Notes: a model not told the origin generated them from the letters alone. 64,000 bases of DNA from G965233625 sp965233625 (GCA_965233625.1 OZ247499.1:2418001-2482000), one strand, 5' to 3'. Positions 52,243-62,122 are shown, counted from the stretch's first letter. Numbers and translations are program-made.

Positions 52243-53373
52243 ATGTCAGATACGTTGTATTTGGGGACCCGTAAGGGGCTGTTCACCCTGAAGCGTGGCG
52301 CCGGTGGCTGGACCGTCGACAGCTTTGACTTTCAAGGCGATAACGTCAACATGCTGCTGCATGACCCGCGCGACGGCGTGCTGTACGCCGCACTTGCGTT
52401 GGGGCACTTTGGTGTGAAGTGCCATAAGAAGGAGCCGGGCAAGTCGTGGCGGGAAGTGTCTGTGCCCAAGTACCCGGAGGGCGCCCAGGTGGGCATGTTT
52501 CCGGGCGAGGACGATGATGAAGCCGCGCCCAAAACGAAGCCTGCTTCACTCAAGGAGATCTGGTCGCTGGAAGCAGGCGGCCCCAATCAGCCGGGCGTAT
52601 TGTGGGCGGGAACCATTCCCGGCGGTCTGTTTCGCAGTGACAACGGCGCCGAATCGTGGCAACTGGTGGAAAGCCTCTGGGACCAGGAAGACAGGCTGCA
52701 CTGGTTTGGCGGCGGCAAAGACGAGCCGGGTGTTCATTCTGTCTGTGTCGATCCCCGCAACAGCCAGCATGTCAGCATTGCCGTAAGCTGCGGCGGCGTC
52801 TGGCAGACACAGGACGGCGGAGCCACCTGGAACTGCTACGCAGAAGGGATGCGGGCCGAATACATGCCGCCCGATCGCGCGTTTGACCCGGTGATTCAGG
52901 ATCCGCACCGTTTAACACAGTGCCGAGACGCGCCGGACACCTTCTGGGTGCAGCATCACAACGGGGTATTTGTCTCGCGCGACAACTGCCGGTCGTGGCA
53001 GGAGATTGAAAACATTTCCCCCTCCGGCTTCGGCTTCGCCGTCGCAGTACATCCCGCAGACCCCAACACGGCGTGGTTTGTGCCCGGTGTGAAAGACGAA
53101 TGCCGGATTCCGGTCGATGGGCAACTGCTGGTCACGCGGACCACCGATGGAGGAAAAACTTTCGAACCGCTATCGAAAGGGCTGCCAGAAGAAAAAGCGT
53201 ATGACATCGTCTTCCGCCATGCACTGGACGTTGACGCCAGCGGGCAACGGCTGGCGATGGGTTCCTCGACCGGCGCCTTATGGATCAGCGAAGATGGCGG
53301 CGAGAGCTGGGAGATTGTCTCGCCGCATCTACCACAGATCTACTGCGTGCGTTTCGCCGCAGCCACAGATTAA
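52243..53373 (+). CDS. BNR/sialidase-like beta-propeller protein
   Basis: The 376-residue protein consists of repeated blades with the Asp-box-like pattern SxDGGxTW in several forms (RSDNGAESWQLV, QTQDGGATWNCY, SRDNCRSWQEI, TTDGGKTFEPL, SEDGGESWEIV). Acidic and Gly/Pro-rich loops lie between blades. No signal peptide is visible, so it may act in the cytoplasm. Proteins of this type are annotated as exo-alpha-sialidase- or glycosyl-hydrolase-like; catalytic residues of true sialidases (the arginine triad) are not apparent. It is followed by the convergent sulfatase gene. Confidence 0.78.
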   Translation: MSDTLYLGTRKGLFTLKRGAGGWTVDSFDFQGDNVNMLLHDPRDGVLYAALALGHFGVKCHKKEPGKSWREVSVPKYPEGAQVGMFPGEDDDEAAPKTKPASLKEIWSLEAGGPNQPGVLWAGTIPGGLFRSDNGAESWQLVESLWDQEDRLHWFGGGKDEPGVHSVCVDPRNSQHVSIAVSCGGVWQTQDGGATWNCYAEGMRAEYMPPDRAFDPVIQDPHRLTQCRDAPDTFWVQHHNGVFVSRDNCRSWQEIENISPSGFGFAVAVHPADPNTAWFVPGVKDECRIPVDGQLLVTRTTDGGKTFEPLSKGLPEEKAYDIVFRHALDVDASGQRLAMGSSTGALWISEDGGESWEIVSPHLPQIYCVRFAAATD

Positions 53374-53379
53374 CACCGG

Positions 53380-54999
53380 CTATTTGATGGGGCCGGCCAT
53401 CGGCGGTGTTTCAAAGAATTCACCTTGGTTGACCAGCCGCGGATCATTGGTGCTTTTCAGTTCCGTCATCAGCCGCGAGCGCAACTGCTGCACCGTGGCG
53501 GCGTACGCAGGATCGGCAGCCACGTTCTTCATCTGGTGCGGATCTTTCTTAAGATCAAACAGTTCTTCACGCGGGCGTTTGCCGTAAGCGTGATCAAAGA
53601 AAGGTTTCACCTGCGGATCTTTGCGGTTGGTGACCAGCCAGGCTTTGGTCGGTCCAGCGTCTTCATCGGGAAGCGTGGCGAATGTGTTGTTTTCCAGCGT
53701 CTGCACGTTCGGTTCGCTGTCGGTGCCCAACTGATACGGATCGCCCAACGGGTAACGGTCAGGACGGAAGTTGGTTACGAACAGAAAGTCCTTCGTACGG
53801 ATTGCCCGCTGCGGATAAGGCAGCCAGCCCGCGCGTGCTCTGCCCACATGACGTTCGCGGCCGGTGTAGACCTGCGTGCGTGATGAATCAACAAGCCCCT
53901 GTTTCTCCGATTTGAGCGTTGGCCAGAGTGTCTTCGCAGACATGCCTTCGGGCAGGTCTGTCTTTCCCGCAGCCAGGAAGGTTGGCGCCAGGTCGGGCAG
54001 CGAAGTGAAGTCGTCCACAACACGGTTCCCAGGAATACCGGGGCCGGAGATGGAAAGCGAAACCCGCACACCAAAGTCGTACAGGTTGCATTTGCCATGC
54101 GGGAATCCTGCCGGGCCGTGATCGCCAGAAACCGCAATGATGGTGTTCTCGTATTCGCCGCTCTTCTTCAGTTCATCCACGATCACGCCCAGCGCCGCAT
54201 CGAAGGCCTGCACTTCGCCAAGGTAGTCTGCAAAGTCCTGACGTACCGCCGGCACATCGGGCAGAAACGGCGGCAGCTTGCCCTTCAGCGTTGCCGGATC
54301 AATCCCCCACAAAGCTTTGCCGGAACCCTTAATCCACTTGCGGTGCACATTGGTCGGACCGAACCAGTAGGCAAAAGGTTTGTCGCCTTTCTTGGCAAGC
54401 ATCTGGCGGAAGTTCTGCCGCACCTGGTCCAGTAGCACCTGCTTACTGTCAGCCAGCGGCTTACCACCGTTCACCATCCGCGTCACATTCTGCGAAAAAC
54501 CGTTGAACCGCGAGCCAGCGGCGGTAAACGCGTTGGCCCTCTGACCATATGGAGCATCACGCGGCGTGCCGGGCGACCAGACCTTGTAGGTGTAACCGAT
54601 GTGGTAGCCATTTTTCTGCAACAGCAATGGCCATGCAGGAATGCTGCTATCCCAGACGGCGCCCTGCAAAATAGCCCCGGTATTCGTCTGCCAGAAGTGC
54701 CGCCCGGAGAGGATCGAACTGCGACAGGGCGTGCATGAAGGTGCATTCACAAATGCGTTGCGGAACAGTACGCCTTCGCCTGCTAATTTGTCGAAGTTAG
54801 GCGTCTTAACGACATCGTTCTCCGTGCCAGCGCCGTCGATCTTGGCATAGATGCTGGCATGGCGGCCCCAGTCGTCGGCAAACGCAAACAGAATGTTCGG
54901 CCGTTCCGCCGCGCCTGCCACATGACAGAGGGTGGGAATCAGCCACAGAGCAAAGGCTGTCAGTGCAAGTCGCATAGTTTCTCTCGAAGCAATAGACAT
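53380..54999 (-). CDS. Sulfatase, sulfamidase/heparan-N-sulfatase-like
   Basis: The protein of about 539 residues has a signal peptide (LTAFALWLIPTLCHVAGA) and a sulfatase core starting RPNILFAFADDWGRHASIY. CTPCR is the active-site motif (C89 in this numbering), where Cys is converted to formylglycine. Later blocks include VSGDHGPAGFPHGKCNLYDFGVRVSL and EELFDLKKDPHQMKNVA. Its ADDWGRHAS opening resembles sulfamidase/N-sulfoglucosamine sulfohydrolase members. The start could instead be ATG 54975, eight codons in. It converges with the BNR-type gene, leaving six bases between stops. Substrate unknown. Confidence 0.92.
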   Translation of the reverse strand: MSIASRETMRLALTAFALWLIPTLCHVAGAAERPNILFAFADDWGRHASIYAKIDGAGTENDVVKTPNFDKLAGEGVLFRNAFVNAPSCTPCRSSILSGRHFWQTNTGAILQGAVWDSSIPAWPLLLQKNGYHIGYTYKVWSPGTPRDAPYGQRANAFTAAGSRFNGFSQNVTRMVNGGKPLADSKQVLLDQVRQNFRQMLAKKGDKPFAYWFGPTNVHRKWIKGSGKALWGIDPATLKGKLPPFLPDVPAVRQDFADYLGEVQAFDAALGVIVDELKKSGEYENTIIAVSGDHGPAGFPHGKCNLYDFGVRVSLSISGPGIPGNRVVDDFTSLPDLAPTFLAAGKTDLPEGMSAKTLWPTLKSEKQGLVDSSRTQVYTGRERHVGRARAGWLPYPQRAIRTKDFLFVTNFRPDRYPLGDPYQLGTDSEPNVQTLENNTFATLPDEDAGPTKAWLVTNRKDPQVKPFFDHAYGKRPREELFDLKKDPHQMKNVAADPAYAATVQQLRSRLMTELKSTNDPRLVNQGEFFETPPMAGPIK

Positions 55000-55101
55000 A
55001 ATTTTCAACAACCCACCAATGTAATGTACTGGCAGATGCCACACCACGATCGCAGAGATACGACCGCATTAAATTAGAAAGAAGCAGACCGCCAGACTTG
55101 T

Positions 55102-56316
55102 CTAATCGCGACGGCGCAGGTCTACGTTCTTCGGCGTGCTAACCTGGGTGTACCAGTCGTTCCAGCGTTCACGGCTGTAGCCGAAATCGGCGCGGGTAAG
55201 ATGACGCAGCGCGTTGAGGACGCTTTCGTTGGGCACTTCACCTTGCAGCACAACGGGTTTGCTACCTGCCGAAATCCCACCGCTGCCGCCGTTTCCGAAG
55301 CCGGCGCCGATCTGCCCTAAACCACCGCCGCCACCCTTTTTGATGACCACTTTTTTGGTCGAAGTCAGCGCGTCGATCAATTGCGGAATCGCATCGGTAT
55401 CTTTCAGACGGCCGAGGGCTATCGCAGCACGATTGATGCGTATTGGATCCTCGTGTTCCAGTGCGCGCCGGAGGACGCCTCGCACGCCAGGCCATTCTTT
55501 AGCAGACAACTGATCCAGTGCGCGGTCCCGGACAATATCGTCGTTATCTTCGATTGCCTGTTTCACCAGCGCCGTGGAAGCGGCATGTCCGCCCAACCGG
55601 CTAAGTATTTCCATGAACATCGTCTTCACTTCGCGCGACGTTTCTTTTTCCAGCAGTTCGCCAAGCGGACCCGCAGCCAAGGGATCGCGCAGATCGCGGA
55701 AATGCTGCACCGCTTCGGCGCTGCGTTTTCCGCCGAACCAGCCACGCCATACTTTCAGCTTCTTGCGCCACTCGCCGGTGCGTTCTTTGAAGTTCTGGGC
55801 GTTCTGAGCAATGGCCACATCCTGCGGCATCCACCAGCCGCCACGATGCCGCACCAAGCCCTGGGCGATGTTGTACTCTTCCATAATCACCCAACGGCCG
55901 TTCACCCGGCTGTAGCCAAGGCCGTGACGGGCTTTCTCAAAATCTGAATCGTGCCGGAGGACGCTTTCAAGATGGTCGGTGCGTTCTTCCTTCAGCCCGT
56001 TTTCGCGGCACCACTCCGCCATCTTCCAATGGTCTTCCAGCGTGTCGCTCATGGCGGGTCGCATCTTTTCGTACTGAATGCGTTCCGCAGATTTCTGTTC
56101 CAGTCGCTTCACCGCGGCAGCAGGCAGAGTGATTTCGCCGCCGGCGTCGATGTGCACTACATAACTGGTGCGGGGTGATTCAGTGGGGTTTGCCAGCCGG
56201 CCTTCGATCTTCCCGCCAGAGGCAAGAAAAAACGTATCAGCCTGCGCAACCTCGCAGCAGAACACGCCCATCCATGCACTCAGCGCCAGCGGTAGATAGA
56301 AGCTTCGCAAATTCAT
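55102..56316 (-). CDS. Secreted HEAT-repeat protein
   Basis: The 404-residue protein has a signal peptide (LALSAWMGVFCCEVAQA). An N-terminal region of unknown type follows (GGKIEGRLANPTESPRTSYVVHI, with a GLGYSRVNGRWV motif repeated in planctomycete relatives). HEAT-like helical repeats come next (LGGHAASTALVKQAIEDNDDIVRDRALDQLSAKEWPGV, INRAAIALGRLKDTDAIPQLIDALTS). A Gly-rich stretch (about 328-350) precedes the last helices. It probably mediates protein-protein contacts in the envelope. Its start is on the minus strand across from recO; the 218-base gap holds no other gene. Confidence 0.8.
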   Translation of the reverse strand: MNLRSFYLPLALSAWMGVFCCEVAQADTFFLASGGKIEGRLANPTESPRTSYVVHIDAGGEITLPAAAVKRLEQKSAERIQYEKMRPAMSDTLEDHWKMAEWCRENGLKEERTDHLESVLRHDSDFEKARHGLGYSRVNGRWVIMEEYNIAQGLVRHRGGWWMPQDVAIAQNAQNFKERTGEWRKKLKVWRGWFGGKRSAEAVQHFRDLRDPLAAGPLGELLEKETSREVKTMFMEILSRLGGHAASTALVKQAIEDNDDIVRDRALDQLSAKEWPGVRGVLRRALEHEDPIRINRAAIALGRLKDTDAIPQLIDALTSTKKVVIKKGGGGGLGQIGAGFGNGGSGGISAGSKPVVLQGEVPNESVLNALRHLTRADFGYSRERWNDWYTQVSTPKNVDLRRRD

Positions 56317-56534
56317 ACCGGCTCCAGACCTTTGTTGTCACACCCCAGGTGTATTATACGTGGGAGAAACCGGTTTCCGCAAACAAAATCGCACGGCTCA
56401 CCGGCCAATTGCACCCTCATTGCCGTTAAAAGCACATGTTGCACAACCATTACACCGCATCTTCCGGCGAATCGTTGCTGCCGCTACAACTCTGCCAGAG
56501 CGCGGGCAGCGGATCATGAACAAGGTCAGGAAAC

Positions 56535-57302
56535 ATGGCAACTGAGAAAACCGACGCCATCGTGCTGCGGGTTGTAGAGTTCAGTGAAACCAGTTGCGTG
56601 GTCACACTTTTCACCCGTGATTTCGGCAAAATAAGCGCTCTGGCAAAAGGCGCCCGGCGGCCCAAAAGTGCGTTCGAGTCTGCTATTGACCTGCTCGCCG
56701 TGGTTCGCATAGTGTTCATCAACAAATCGTCCGATGTACTCGATCTGCTGACGGAAGCCAAGTTAGAACGAAGGTTCCGCGCGGCGTCGACCAGCCTGAC
56801 TCGTCTGTATGCAGGCTATTACGTCGCAGAGTTGTTAAATGAGTTAACCGACAATGGGGCCCCGGTGGTGGAACTGTACGAAGCTGCGGATGCGGCTTTG
56901 CAGAATCTTGACGCCGGGGGCGAACCATCGCGGGTTACGTTGCGTTTTGAATTAACGGCTTTACGCCTGCTGGGGCACCTTCCTTCCCTGGAAGCCTGCG
57001 CAGCATGCGGTGGAGACATCAAACCGGAGAACAATCGCGTGCTGTTTGGACAGGCTGCCGGTGGGCTGCTGTGCCATAAATGCCGCGAGGGCCAGAAGCA
57101 GATTGTTAGTGTCACCAGCAACGCTATTGAAGTGCTGCGCCAGTTTGCACGCACTAGCGATGATGCCTGGCAGAACGCGCCGCTGGCGCCGGTGCATGGT
57201 GAACTACGGGGCGTGATGAATCATTTCATTACGCTGCTAACAGGCCGTCGACCAAGACTTTACGACTTTAGAGCCGGATACGAAGAGACAAACATCGCGT
57301 AG
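56535..57302 (+). CDS. recO: DNA repair protein RecO
   Basis: The 255-residue protein has the RecO N-terminal OB-fold (TDAIVLRVVEFSETSCVVTLFTRDFGKISALAKGARRPKS). A helical domain follows, then a zinc site (ACAACGGD and LLCHKCREGQ, four cysteines) and a C-terminal helical part. RecO helps RecA load onto single-stranded DNA through RecR. AGGAAAC lies directly upstream of ATG 56535. BamD- and LptE-like genes follow on the same strand; a common transcript is possible but the 90-base gap leaves room for a promoter. Confidence 0.93.
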   Translation: MATEKTDAIVLRVVEFSETSCVVTLFTRDFGKISALAKGARRPKSAFESAIDLLAVVRIVFINKSSDVLDLLTEAKLERRFRAASTSLTRLYAGYYVAELLNELTDNGAPVVELYEAADAALQNLDAGGEPSRVTLRFELTALRLLGHLPSLEACAACGGDIKPENNRVLFGQAAGGLLCHKCREGQKQIVSVTSNAIEVLRQFARTSDDAWQNAPLAPVHGELRGVMNHFITLLTGRRPRLYDFRAGYEETNIA

Positions 57303-57392
57303 ATCCTACGCGTAAATGCCGATAAGCATTGTGCTGCAGCACGACATCAAGCACGACCGGCTGTGCCGGATGACAAGGAAGTCAAGCAACTT

Positions 57393-58679
57393 ATGAAAAC
57401 GGCAACCCCTATCGTCTGCGTCGCGGGAATCTGCGCGCTGTTGAGCGGCTTCACTGGCTGCCAGTTAACCAGCACCCAGACCGCCGCCACCGATCCCTTG
57501 CCAGCCGCCCGTAACTACGATCGCCCACGTGGCGATGTTGTGGAACGCAGCGGCGTTTCACGTGCTTCGTACTACGAAGACGAACCCGAAGGCATCGACG
57601 ACGAAACCTTCACCATCGGTGACCTGGCTCCCGAAAACGTCGCAGGCAATCTCTCTGAAACCTACAAGTCCGCCACCGGCCGCGGCCGCAGCACCGACGC
57701 CGCACGCAAGCTGTATGCATCGGCGGAAAAGATCTACGAAGAAGCCGCCAAGCTCGAAGGCGCCGCACGCTCGGCAAAGTTCCATGAGGCAGCGGAAACT
57801 TACCTGGCCGCTGCCGGCAGATGGCCGGACTCAGCTTTAGAACAGGACGCCATCTACATGGCGGCGGAATCGCACTTCTTTGCCGATGAACTGGCCGACG
57901 CCAATCATCAGTACGAAGTGATGATCGAAAAATACCCCAACAGCAAACACCTGGACCAGGCGGAAGCCCGGCGGTTTGAGATCGCCAGCTACTGGCTGAA
58001 ACTGCACGATAAACAGCCCGACTTCTACACGGTGAACGCCTTCGATGAGAAACGCCCGTGGCGCGACACGTTTGGCAGCGCTGTACGGATCTTCGACAAG
58101 ATCCGGCTGGATGATCCCACCGGCAAGCTGGCCGATGATGCAACGCTGGCCGCAGGCAACGCTCATTTCCGGGCGAAGAATTACATCCTGGCCGACAACT
58201 TTTACACCGATCTCCGGCAGACATTCCCCGCGAGCGAACATCAGTTCAACGCACACTTCCTAGGAATGCAGACCAAGATTCTGACGTACGACGGACCTAA
58301 GTACTCCGCCGATCCGCTCGACGCGGCGCTGGAATTGCATAAACGCATCAAGAAGCAGTTCCCACGCGAAGCTCAGCAGAACCGCGAAGCGCTGGCCAAG
58401 GCGCACGCGACCATTCTGTATAAGAAGGCGGAACGCGAATTTGCAATGGCCCAGTACTACGAGAATCGCTCGCAAGGCGGCGGCGCCCGGTTCCATTATC
58501 AGCAGATTCTAACGAAGTACGCCGATACGCCATTCGCAGAAAAAGCACGTGCCCGGATGCCGCAGATCGCCCATCTGCCGCAGGAATCCTCGAACTACTT
58601 CGATTGGATCACCGAATGGCTGCCCAAGTCTGAAGAAGAAAAGATGGCCGCTATCGAGCCAGCCAACAAGCAGCGTTAG
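57393..58679 (+). CDS. BamD-like outer membrane assembly lipoprotein
   Basis: The 428-residue protein has a lipoprotein signal (IVCVAGICALLSGFTGC). A long Asp/Glu/Arg-rich, probably disordered stretch runs to about residue 100. Tetratricopeptide-like repeats follow (KLYASAEKIYEEAAKLEG, ADANHQYEVMIEKYPNSKHLDQA, ILADNFYTDLRQTFPASEHQ, RFHYQQILTKYADTPFAEKAR). It resembles BamD/YfiO-type outer-membrane protein assembly factors, larger than the 240-residue Proteobacterial form. The position 78 bases upstream of an LptE-like gene supports a role in outer membrane building. ATG 57393 precedes the signal peptide. Confidence 0.82.
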   Translation: MKTATPIVCVAGICALLSGFTGCQLTSTQTAATDPLPAARNYDRPRGDVVERSGVSRASYYEDEPEGIDDETFTIGDLAPENVAGNLSETYKSATGRGRSTDAARKLYASAEKIYEEAAKLEGAARSAKFHEAAETYLAAAGRWPDSALEQDAIYMAAESHFFADELADANHQYEVMIEKYPNSKHLDQAEARRFEIASYWLKLHDKQPDFYTVNAFDEKRPWRDTFGSAVRIFDKIRLDDPTGKLADDATLAAGNAHFRAKNYILADNFYTDLRQTFPASEHQFNAHFLGMQTKILTYDGPKYSADPLDAALELHKRIKKQFPREAQQNREALAKAHATILYKKAEREFAMAQYYENRSQGGGARFHYQQILTKYADTPFAEKARARMPQIAHLPQESSNYFDWITEWLPKSEEEKMAAIEPANKQR

Positions 58680-58757
58680 TAACTGTCGCGACGAATCTTC
58701 TGTCAGAGTCAAACCTTGAACACTTCTTGCCAGCAAGCTGTATTTCCTCGCGGGTTG

Positions 58758-59282
58758 ATGACCCGCATAGCCGCGGCTGCGTTGTGCGGCTGCATGCTGC
58801 TGCTGGCGGCGGGTGGCTGTGCTTCCTGGCAATATCATTACGGTTCGGCAAGTTTGTTCCGGCCTGATATCCAGACGGTGCATGTGCCGGTTTTCCGTTC
58901 GTCCAGCTTCCGCCGCGGTCTGGGAGAGCGACTTACCGAAGCTGTCATTAAGCAGATCGAAAAAGTCACGCCCTATAAAGTCGTGGGCGCCGCCAACGCC
59001 GACAGCACACTCTCTGGCAGCATCACCAACACGACCAAAAACGTGCTGGCCGAGAACGCCAACGATGTGCCGCGCAACTTAGAAGTGGGCCTGTTCGTCA
59101 ACGTGAACTGGACAGGCCGTGCTGGCGAACCGCTGATGCACACGTCGACACCCGTGGGCATATCACTATCGGACCGCGCGAATTTCATCCCCGAAGGCGG
59201 CCAGTCGATCTCGACCGCCCAGCAGAAAGCCATCGACCGCCTGGCGGCGCAGATTGTCGCCCGCATGGAACTTGGGCTGTAA
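58758..59282 (+). CDS. LptE-like LPS-assembly lipoprotein
   Basis: The 174-residue protein has a lipoprotein signal (AAAALCGCMLLLAAGGC). A compact domain follows, starting YHYGSASLFRPDIQTVHVPVFRSSSFRRGLGERLTEAVIKQIEKVTPYKVVG, the shape of the LptE family. LptE plugs the LptD barrel that delivers lipopolysaccharide to the outer leaflet. It is placed after the BamD-like gene. ATG 58758 precedes the signal peptide; the frame is open further upstream with a TTG. The presence of such genes indicates an outer membrane with LPS-export machinery. Confidence 0.85.
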   Translation: MTRIAAAALCGCMLLLAAGGCASWQYHYGSASLFRPDIQTVHVPVFRSSSFRRGLGERLTEAVIKQIEKVTPYKVVGAANADSTLSGSITNTTKNVLAENANDVPRNLEVGLFVNVNWTGRAGEPLMHTSTPVGISLSDRANFIPEGGQSISTAQQKAIDRLAAQIVARMELGL

Positions 59283-59308
59283 CCGCTTCGCACCGGCGCC
59301 TGCTTCTT

Positions 59309-61015
59309 CTACCAGTCAATCGCTGGGGGCGCTGGCAATGTAAAGGCGTGCTGTTCTAACAAGCTCCAGCTTCCATACCACGAGGTGTACTGCGAGAAGT
59401 ACACCATCAGAATATAGAAGCCCACCACCGGCAGCGCCAACATAAACGCGACACCCCACGACAGGAAGAATCGCGGCTTCTCACGTTTGAGTGCTCTGCC
59501 TACCGCCCAGCCATTGATGAACCGCGCCGGCAGACAGAAGACCACAAAGAAGATGCTCGGCAGCCACGCCACTTCGCGCGGCGTTGCTTCAATCTTCAGC
59601 AGGTAAAGCGGCAGCGCCGACAGCAGCAGGACGGTCAGCGCCAGCCAGAACGCCAGCGGCGCCCGGAGGAATAGCGAGAACCCGCGGGCTAAATCCAGGC
59701 CTGCGAGGAAGCGGTTTTCGGCGGCAAAGTTCGTCTGCAAAAACGGCAGGAAGAACAGCACCACAAAGAACAGCAGAAAACCCTGAATGCCAAAGAACGC
59801 CGCAGCAGGTCCCGTGAGCAGGATGGAAGACATCACCATCAGCATCGGAATAAACAACCAGATCATCGCCACTGAGAAGCCACGCAGCCCCATCCAGAAG
59901 AAATACGGCAGTCGCATCTCCACCAGAAAGTCCCAGACTGCATCGCGGCTCTGTGAAAACGTCCGTCCGCTGGCAACGCTCGAAAGAATGATCGCGGGCG
60001 GGAACCAGCTATCCAGTGGTTGGGCGCCTGCCAGATCCGCCCAGAACCGTTCAACAAGCGGCATATTTTCCCGCTGCCCTGGCGGATGAATCAGCGAAAG
60101 CACCTTCCGCGTTCCCCACAACATCAGGAACGGGCCGGCCAGGATGGGCCAGAAGAAGTGGCGTAACCGGCCGCCGCAGTACCACGCAATCATCACATGG
60201 CCCACGATCAGAATCGTCGCCGCAAATTGTGCAACACGCCAGCCGATGGTGATGCCGCTATCGCTATCGATCAGGCTGGATGAGTACCACGCTTCCGAGA
60301 CAAACCGCAGCGGCAAAAGAAGCAGCCAGGTGCCCAGCACCACCGACCCGATGCGGGCAGCCTTGCGCACACCAACGAAACCCTGCGTAAACTTGCCCGT
60401 GCGGGCAATGCGGCCGCTGACCTCTAACAGGTAGCCAAGCGTCATAAACTGAAGCACGGGGATGGTCGCCACCACGGCCAGCATGCCCACCAGCGAAACG
60501 ACGCCAAAGCACCACTCGCAGGCAGAACACAGGGCGTGCAACATGCGGAAGGGCAGCGTCTTGGGTCGCGAATGATCCGCCGCATCACCGCTCGCCGGAT
60601 CGTTCTCCACAGAAGGCGCCAGAGCGGTACGGGGCTGGGCTTCAAAGCCCGGCTCCGGCTCCACCTCATCCGCATATTCAACAACGGCGACGTCGCTGCC
60701 GGGCGCTGCTTCCACCGTGGCGGCGCCGCTGGCTGCCGGTGCTGCAAAAAGAGCAACAGAATGCACCGCGGATGATGGTGCGCTGCGTTCAACGTGGACC
60801 GGCGCCGGTTGATTGACGACGATTTCAGCGTCTTCAACAACCACCGTGGCATCTTCCACCTGGACGGCATCCGCAGCGTGGCTATCCACGTCGGCTTCTA
60901 CAGCCTCAGCGATAATCTCTGCTGGTTGTGCTGGGATGTCGGAGCCGGTTCTAAACGGATTTCCGGCCTGACTTGATCTCGAAGAACCTGTGTTGGAAGT
61001 TGTGTCGCTGGTCAT
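59309..61015 (-). CDS. Large polytopic membrane protein of unknown function
   Basis: The 568-residue protein has an acidic, Ala/Val/Pro-rich N-terminal domain of about 150 residues, predicted disordered. Eight to ten hydrophobic helices follow (for example GVVSLVGMLAVVATIPVLQFMTLGYLLEV, FFGIQGFLLFFVVLFFLPFLQ, FWLALTVLLLSALPLYLL). Aromatic and Arg residues border the helices. No transporter family motif is evident to me. ATG 61015, preceded by GGGGA, is preferred to an upstream GTG-like start. It converges on the LptE gene, with 26 bases between. Confidence 0.78.
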   Translation of the reverse strand: MTSDTTSNTGSSRSSQAGNPFRTGSDIPAQPAEIIAEAVEADVDSHAADAVQVEDATVVVEDAEIVVNQPAPVHVERSAPSSAVHSVALFAAPAASGAATVEAAPGSDVAVVEYADEVEPEPGFEAQPRTALAPSVENDPASGDAADHSRPKTLPFRMLHALCSACEWCFGVVSLVGMLAVVATIPVLQFMTLGYLLEVSGRIARTGKFTQGFVGVRKAARIGSVVLGTWLLLLPLRFVSEAWYSSSLIDSDSGITIGWRVAQFAATILIVGHVMIAWYCGGRLRHFFWPILAGPFLMLWGTRKVLSLIHPPGQRENMPLVERFWADLAGAQPLDSWFPPAIILSSVASGRTFSQSRDAVWDFLVEMRLPYFFWMGLRGFSVAMIWLFIPMLMVMSSILLTGPAAAFFGIQGFLLFFVVLFFLPFLQTNFAAENRFLAGLDLARGFSLFLRAPLAFWLALTVLLLSALPLYLLKIEATPREVAWLPSIFFVVFCLPARFINGWAVGRALKREKPRFFLSWGVAFMLALPVVGFYILMVYFSQYTSWYGSWSLLEQHAFTLPAPPAIDW

Positions 61016-61161
61016 TCCAGGTTCCCCGGCCCGGTGGCATTCAATTCCGACTCTACGCAATTCGCCTTCGACGGTCAAATATTGACCGGCGTTTGACGTT
61101 TGCTGCGTCTGTGTGGAAATGAATACCCGCCAGCGGTCGCCGCGGTTTCACGTTTCTAGCA

Positions 61162-61950
61162 CTACTGGGCGTGTGGCAGGCGCCCTTCAGCGATTTCCTG
61201 CTCCCATTCGTCCATCAACGGCCAGTCAATCGCGCAGGTGCCGAAGTCCGCCATGTGCAGATAGGTGCGAAGACGCGCGATGCTTTTTTCCAGCAGCTCA
61301 TTGTCTTTGGCAAAGATCGGCCCGTGACTTGGCAGCAGCCACTTCGCGTCGCAATCACGGATGCGTTCCAGAGATTTGATGAACGCCGGGATGTCGCTGC
61401 CATGATGTGCGTCGATGGCGCCAACGCATCCATCCCGGTAGATGTTGTCGCCACTAAACAGCAGGTCACCCATGCGGAAGCTCAACTGGCTGTCCGTATG
61501 GCCAGGGGTCAGCCAGACTTCGAGCGTGCAATCGCCGACAGTGATTGTATCGCCATCGTTGATTAACTTCTCGACTTCAACCGGCGGCATTTCCAGGTCG
61601 ATTTTCTGAGGTTCAATCACCGCAAAGGTCTTCAGCCGGTCGCCCGTCTTCAAAGGTTCCGCCGCCAACGGGTGCGCGTAAACTTCCGTCTTCAGAATCT
61701 GCTTAGCCTTAGAAAGGCCTTGAATATGATCGACGTCCGCGTGCGTGGCGATCAGGGCTTTGCACTGCGAGAGCGGAAAGTCCATCTTGCGGATCAGATC
61801 GATAATTTCATCGACGGTGTCTTCGTACCCGATATCGATCAGTATCCACTCATCACCATCAAACACGAGGTATACGTTACAGCCTATAACGTGCCCCGCC
61901 TGAAAGTTCAACTCGATAACATTCGGGAAGATCGTCTTCCGGTGAATCAT
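61162..61950 (-). CDS. Metallo-beta-lactamase-fold hydrolase with HxDxDH motif
   Basis: The 262-residue protein has the MBL-fold layout: a first motif THADVDHIQG (H70, D72, D74, H75), H151 in LTPGHTDSQ, D168 in SGDNIYRD and H209 in LPSHGPIF. In most MBL proteins the first motif is HxHxDH; here the second histidine is Asp. Relatives include glyoxalase II-like and LACTB2-like hydrolases. There is no signal peptide. It follows a region with an interspersed repeat and is not evidently in an operon. Confidence 0.87.
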   Translation of the reverse strand: MIHRKTIFPNVIELNFQAGHVIGCNVYLVFDGDEWILIDIGYEDTVDEIIDLIRKMDFPLSQCKALIATHADVDHIQGLSKAKQILKTEVYAHPLAAEPLKTGDRLKTFAVIEPQKIDLEMPPVEVEKLINDGDTITVGDCTLEVWLTPGHTDSQLSFRMGDLLFSGDNIYRDGCVGAIDAHHGSDIPAFIKSLERIRDCDAKWLLPSHGPIFAKDNELLEKSIARLRTYLHMADFGTCAIDWPLMDEWEQEIAEGRLPHAQ

Positions 61951-62122
61951 GGTGAAAACCTATCCTAAGTACGAACCCTTCAATTCCAGGGGATTGTAGG
62001 ACTGCTCCAGGTATCTCACAACCTGAACCACACTCGATTCCAGCCGGAATTCCAGAAGTATCACGTTGTTGAGACACACTCTCACAGCAGGTGTTTCATT
62101 TATCGCAACGCAGTCGCAATAA

